The notes below the pieces were generated by a model, which was given only the letters and a program-made list of their open reading frames with translations, searched no databases and was not told the origin of the DNA. Shown here piece by piece: positions 44,478 to 47,699 of a DNA stretch of 47,699 bases. The first letter of the stretch is position 1. Each line of letters starts with the position of its first letter. The DNA lies in the NCBI GenBank assembly GCA_946480175.1, contig CAMLIK010000011.1:1-47699 (forward strand), read 5' to 3'. This DNA comes from an uncultured Gilliamella sp. GTDB taxonomy: Bacteria > Pseudomonadota > Gammaproteobacteria > Enterobacterales > Orbaceae. Both the position numbers and the translations under genes were made by a program.

Positions 44478-44493
44478 AGCTAAAAATTTAGCT
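44478..44493. promoter_or_regulatory. Palindrome, candidate LacI-family operator
   Basis: AGCTAAA-AA-TTTAGCT, 43 nt upstream of the permease ATG. An overlapping GCTTTAACGGCTTT (44491-44504) loosely resembles Cra-type sites. It is assigned to the LacI-family gene of the same unit by context only. Confidence 0.35.
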
Positions 44494-44514
44494 TTAACGG
44501 CTTTATTGGATAAA

Positions 44515-44530
44515 TGTGATCAACTTCAAA
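44515..44530. promoter_or_regulatory. CRP-like site upstream of the permease/GH172 operon
   Basis: TGTGATCAACTTCAAA matches TGTGA-N6-TCACA at 9 of 10 positions. Confidence 0.55.
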
Positions 44531-44700
44531 ATTATTTTATTTTTAGAGAAATGGGCAATTTGCCAGCAATACAAATAATATGAATAAACAATATGTTATT
44601 AAAAGGCGGATAGATCGTTAAAAAATCTCACTTTACTAAAAAGCAAAATTTTTATATTTAAGAATGCTATTAACTGCTTAAAAGATGAAATAATAAAAAT

Positions 44701-44734
44701 AAAATAACCGCTGACTTTATGCCGCGGTTATTTT
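44701..44734 (-). terminator. Intrinsic terminator of the GPH-GH28 unit
   Basis: AAAATAACCGC and GCGGTTATTTT form a perfect 11-bp stem with a 12-nt loop. On the minus strand it is followed by ATTTTTATT. It lies just after the GH28 stop and separates this unit from the GH172 operon. Confidence 0.85.
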
Positions 44735-44745
44735 AGCGATCATAT

Positions 44746-46068
44746 TTAAGCCTTCAAGCTGATTAATTTACCATCTTGCTTAACAAAGGATTGATTAACA
44801 TGAACGTCTTCACTATTTTTAACAAATAGCGGTTCACTGACAATATTATCGATAATTACATTATTAAATAACACGCTTTGTGCATTCTCAATAAAGAATC
44901 CTTTGCCCGCTTCAGGTTTAACATCTTTAAACATATCAACTTCGCCTGGTTGCGCATTTTGTTGCATTGATACGCGGACATTATCAAAAGAGATATTTGA
45001 AATTGGTGATTCAGGAATTCCATATAAAAAGCCAGCATAAGCACGTACATTTTTAGCAATAATGTTTGAAAAACTGATGTTATGGCAAGCTGGAGTTGCT
45101 TCATTTATTGGCATCGGCTCTTTATTCCAAACAATAGGATCATTCCCTTTCGGACCACAATAATAGTAATAGTTCATCACAAAAGCAGATAGAACTTCGT
45201 CCATAACAATATTACTAAATGTGATATCAGAAATCGTGCCTCCACGACCTCGACGAGTTTTAAATCTTACCCCTCGATCGGTTTTTTGGAATACACAATT
45301 GGTAATCGTGACATTACGGATGCAACCACTCATCTCACTACCAAGAACCACGGCACCATGCCCATGAATCATATTACAATTAGTAATCAAAATATTTTCA
45401 CATGGGCTTTTTTCTGCTGTTTCTTCCGTGCCGGCTTTAATGGCAATACAATCATCGCCAACATCAATATAACAATTTGAAATTCTCACATTACGACAAG
45501 ATTCAGGGTTGACACCATCGGTATTGGGTGAATCAGCAGGATTTAGAATTGAAATATTATCGACAACAACATTATTCGATTCCATTGGATGAACTGTCCA
45601 ACTCGGTGATTGAGTCAAAAATACTTTTTCAATAGTCACTCGCTCACAAAAATCAAAACCAATTAAATAAGGTCGTGGATATTTAAGATTGCTTCGATCA
45701 TGACGAAATATATGCCACCATTTTTGACCATTACCATCAATCTTACCATTACCGGTGATAACCACATTTTTGATATTTTGGCCATATATACACGGCATAT
45801 ACACATCTTGCTTAACACCTTCCCAACGAGAATTAACCACCGGATAATCATTAGCATCATCAGAGAATAGTAAAGTAGCCCCCTGTTCAATAACTAAAGT
45901 TAGGTTGCTGCAAAGTTTAATTGCACCAGTAAAATAGGTGCCAACAGGAACAATTAATGTTCCACCACCTAATTGTTCAATATGTTCAATTGCTTTGGCA
46001 AAAGCTTGAGTATTTATTGATTTTCCATCACCAATAGCGCCAAAATCTTTTACAGATATAGTCGTCAT
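44746..46068 (-). CDS. GH28 polygalacturonase-type hydrolase, cytoplasmic
   Basis: 440 residues, right-handed beta helix. It begins VKDFGAIGDGKSINTQAFAKAI (pectate-lyase-3-like start). GH28 catalytic motifs are all present: NTDG (182-185), GDDCIAIK (Asp205/Asp206), IHGHGAVVLGSE (His about 237) and VRFKTRRGRGG (268-276). There is no signal peptide, so it should act inside the cell on imported galacturonate oligomers, probably as an exo-enzyme releasing galacturonate. The upstream GPH transporter (111-nt gap) would supply substrate. The product could enter via UxaC. Rhamnogalacturonan or xylogalacturonan oligomers are possible alternatives. Confidence 0.9.
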   Translation of the reverse strand: MTTISVKDFGAIGDGKSINTQAFAKAIEHIEQLGGGTLIVPVGTYFTGAIKLCSNLTLVIEQGATLLFSDDANDYPVVNSRWEGVKQDVYMPCIYGQNIKNVVITGNGKIDGNGQKWWHIFRHDRSNLKYPRPYLIGFDFCERVTIEKVFLTQSPSWTVHPMESNNVVVDNISILNPADSPNTDGVNPESCRNVRISNCYIDVGDDCIAIKAGTEETAEKSPCENILITNCNMIHGHGAVVLGSEMSGCIRNVTITNCVFQKTDRGVRFKTRRGRGGTISDITFSNIVMDEVLSAFVMNYYYYCGPKGNDPIVWNKEPMPINEATPACHNISFSNIIAKNVRAYAGFLYGIPESPISNISFDNVRVSMQQNAQPGEVDMFKDVKPEAGKGFFIENAQSVLFNNVIIDNIVSEPLFVKNSEDVHVNQSFVKQDGKLISLKA

Positions 46069-46144
46069 AAGTTTGTCCCTTCTATTTTTACAAACATAAA
46101 TCTTTTAGTTTAGCTCTAATGTTTGTTGTTTTAGTGTATAACCG

Positions 46145-46166
46145 CAGGATCAGCATGCTGATCCTG
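46145..46166. repeat. 22-bp perfect palindrome between GPH transporter and GH28
   Basis: CAGGATCAGCA followed immediately by its reverse complement. As RNA it gives a 9-bp stem with a CATG loop, 14 nt past the transporter stop. Without a U-run on the minus strand it fits an intercistronic stabilising or attenuating hairpin better than a terminator. Confidence 0.7.
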
Positions 46167-46179
46167 ATAAATATATTTT

Positions 46180-47694
46180 TTATTTCGTTGTGGTCTCTTT
46201 TTGCTTAAAGCCAATATTATTATTACCAAAACATTTGTCATAAGCGATGCCTGATAGTTCTTCAACCACTTTTCGAGTTTCAGGAGTAACATCTTCCATT
46301 TTGCCACCTTGGCGGATACGGGCAACTTCATTAATAATGATGGAGTGAGTAGCGTGATCAAGCTTCATTCGCCAAGCAAAGAAAGCTCCAATTAATGCCA
46401 TACCAACTACCCCATACAAAATAATACCATTAATAGCATCAATCGCACTTTGTGGTTGAATATGTGATTTCGATTCAAAACCATAGGCACTTAATATCAC
46501 ACCAAGTACAAAAACAATTGAAGCTCGAACTAATTTACCGGCCATCGTCATTGCACCTGCATATACCCCTTCACGACGACGATTGGTTACCACTTCATCT
46601 ACATCCGCAAGAAACACATATACACTCCAAGGAATATAATAAACACCACCAGTTCCCAACCCAAACCAAATAGTAATACCGACAACAATCCAGGTAATAT
46701 GAGGCAGATTTAAATAATAAATACCGATATACCCCATCATTGATGAAATAACAATTAATAGTGCGATAATAAATGGTTTTTTAAAGCCTTTTTTAGCACA
46801 GTACATCATAAAAAATGCTGTAGAAACCAACTGACAAATACTACTTAATGAATTCATTGAAGCCACAAATGAGCGAGGTTCACCTAAACTAAATACGATG
46901 AAATAGGTAAATACCGCGGTAAACAACCATTCAGCTCCAAACCCAAATAGATACATGCCTAAATGGGTTCTAAATGTTTTGATACGGAAAGTTGATAATA
47001 TGTCGATGAAAAGCTTCTTGATTGCTTCAAAAAAGCTATGAACAGATTCATCTTTTACTTCTTCTTTAGGTTTTTCCCAACTATTGCAATAGAGTAAAAT
47101 TAACGCTAGCATCATGATCGTTGCATAAGTGATACCAGTTAATAAAAATGGTGTTGCGGATTCTTTACTGTAGAAATAGAAAAATACCCCCGGTATTGCG
47201 GCACCTAAGAAATTAGCTACTTTACCAAACATCGCTTTCGAACCAGTCAAATAAGTACGTTCAGAGAAGTTAGCGGTCATTTCTACCGGTAAGGTATTAA
47301 ATGGAATCATAATACTGGTATAAATAATCTCAAATAAAATATAGGTGATTAAGTAGTACCAAAATCCCATACCATCAATCCATAGCATAGGATAGATAAT
47401 CATCAACGGTATACCAATCAAAATAAAAAATCGCCGTCTGCCAAAACGTTGTCCGATTTTAGTTTGATAGAAATTGTCAGTAATAAATCCCATCAATGGA
47501 TTAAGTATGACATCCAAATAAGTGGCGATCGAAAAAATTAATGCAGCTTGCACCACGCTTAAACCACAAAAAGTGGTATAAAAATAGAGTAACCAAGCTC
47601 CACTAATGGCTAATGCGCCACTACCAATTAAATTACCACTACCGTATGAGAATCTTACTAACCATGTAATTTTATTCTCTTTTTTTTCGTTCAT
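46180..47694 (-). CDS. GPH-family sugar:cation symporter, probable oligogalacturonide carrier
   Basis: 504 residues, about 12 membrane helices, of the glycoside-pentoside-hexuronide family. Family blocks are SYGSGNLIGSGALAISGAWLLYFYT, DVILNPLMGFITDNF, GRRRFFILIGIPLMIIYPMLW, IPFNTLPVEMT, ERTYLTGSKAMFGK and a late DVDEVVTNRRREGVYAGAMT. The soluble C-terminal tail (about 455-504) is longer than usual. Homologues such as TogT-like proteins import oligogalacturonides; pairing with a cytoplasmic GH28 supports that substrate. The ATG lies 5 nt from the window end, so its promoter is outside. Confidence 0.85.
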   Translation of the reverse strand: MNEKKENKITWLVRFSYGSGNLIGSGALAISGAWLLYFYTTFCGLSVVQAALIFSIATYLDVILNPLMGFITDNFYQTKIGQRFGRRRFFILIGIPLMIIYPMLWIDGMGFWYYLITYILFEIIYTSIMIPFNTLPVEMTANFSERTYLTGSKAMFGKVANFLGAAIPGVFFYFYSKESATPFLLTGITYATIMMLALILLYCNSWEKPKEEVKDESVHSFFEAIKKLFIDILSTFRIKTFRTHLGMYLFGFGAEWLFTAVFTYFIVFSLGEPRSFVASMNSLSSICQLVSTAFFMMYCAKKGFKKPFIIALLIVISSMMGYIGIYYLNLPHITWIVVGITIWFGLGTGGVYYIPWSVYVFLADVDEVVTNRRREGVYAGAMTMAGKLVRASIVFVLGVILSAYGFESKSHIQPQSAIDAINGIILYGVVGMALIGAFFAWRMKLDHATHSIIINEVARIRQGGKMEDVTPETRKVVEELSGIAYDKCFGNNNIGFKQKETTTK

Positions 47695-47699
47695 AAAAG

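Larger units (their letters stand above)
44436..44745. other. 310-nt intergenic region, promoter side of the GH172 unit
   Basis: It contains a CRP-like site, a 16-nt palindrome, a LacI-like GCTTTAACGG element and the terminator of the GH28 unit. The rest is AT-rich with no gene visible. Confidence 0.65.

Noticed and set aside
1-47699. CRISPR array, insertion sequence, prophage or toxin-antitoxin island
   Set aside because: No direct-repeat array, transposase, integrase or terminal repeats were seen. RatA is the only toxin-named gene and stands in its usual housekeeping context.

Overview
The window is AT-rich gammaproteobacterial chromosome with densely packed genes. Gene content and protein similarity point to Orbales (Orbaceae), probably a Gilliamella-like insect-gut symbiont. 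That assignment is an inference: many proteins read like close relatives of E. coli proteins (LacY, GalETKM, UxaC/UxuAB, Zur, SecM-SecA-MutT), yet a DciA-type (DUF721) helicase loader is present and several operons encode plant-sugar and uronate use. I see no rRNA, tRNA, CRISPR array, insertion sequence or prophage.

Layout. 1-3141 (minus strand): dciA-zapG-degQ-degS, envelope quality control; degS is cut by the window edge. 3321-9931: a divergent hexuronate locus, uxuB-uxaC-exuT to the left and uxuR-uxuA to the right, with a perfect CRP site and a perfect UxuR/ExuR-type operator between them. 9888-12626: a regulatory spacer, a DUF3597 gene, pth and prs. 12887-15489: trmB-nfsA and an Agp-like phosphatase that has no signal peptide. 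15490-21583: a regulatory region with three GalR-type operators and a class II CRP promoter, then lacY-galE-galT-galK-galM, a complete Leloir operon behind a LacY-type permease. 21749-25842: coaD, rlmD, relA. 25899-27474 (minus): folA and an MJ1255-type glycosyltransferase. 27718-29775: a DUF2946-like small protein and a CueO-like multicopper oxidase with an N-terminal Met-Asn repeat. 29858-34188: a DeoR-family repressor divergent from a five-gene operon encoding an RpiB-like isomerase, galactitol-type PTS IIC, IIB and IIA, and a 6-phospho-3-hexuloisomerase-like SIS protein. 34321-37993: secM-secA-mutT. 38234-40978: a DUF4177 protein, zur with two small paired membrane transporters, rnfH, ratA and smpB. 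40993-47694 (minus): two carbohydrate units. One is a GPH-type transporter with a cytoplasmic GH28 polygalacturonase. The other is a LacY/CscB-like permease with a GH172 (DUF2961) enzyme and a LacI-type regulator.

How it fits together. The right-hand GH28/GPH unit should release galacturonate from imported pectin oligomers. UxaC and ExuT at the left can act on galacturonate as well as glucuronate, while UxuB and UxuA carry the fructuronate-mannonate branch to KDG. CRP-like sites lie in front of at least four sugar operons, so catabolite control appears to be shared. The part most likely to be undescribed is the DeoR-controlled PTS/RpiB-like/SIS operon: its RpiB-like enzyme keeps the catalytic cysteine but has lost two active-site histidines of RpiB, and the substrate cannot be read from known pathways. 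Other points of note are a short SecM whose arrest peptide keeps GIRAGP but replaces the key tryptophan, an Agp homologue apparently moved to the cytoplasm, and the GH172 cassette.
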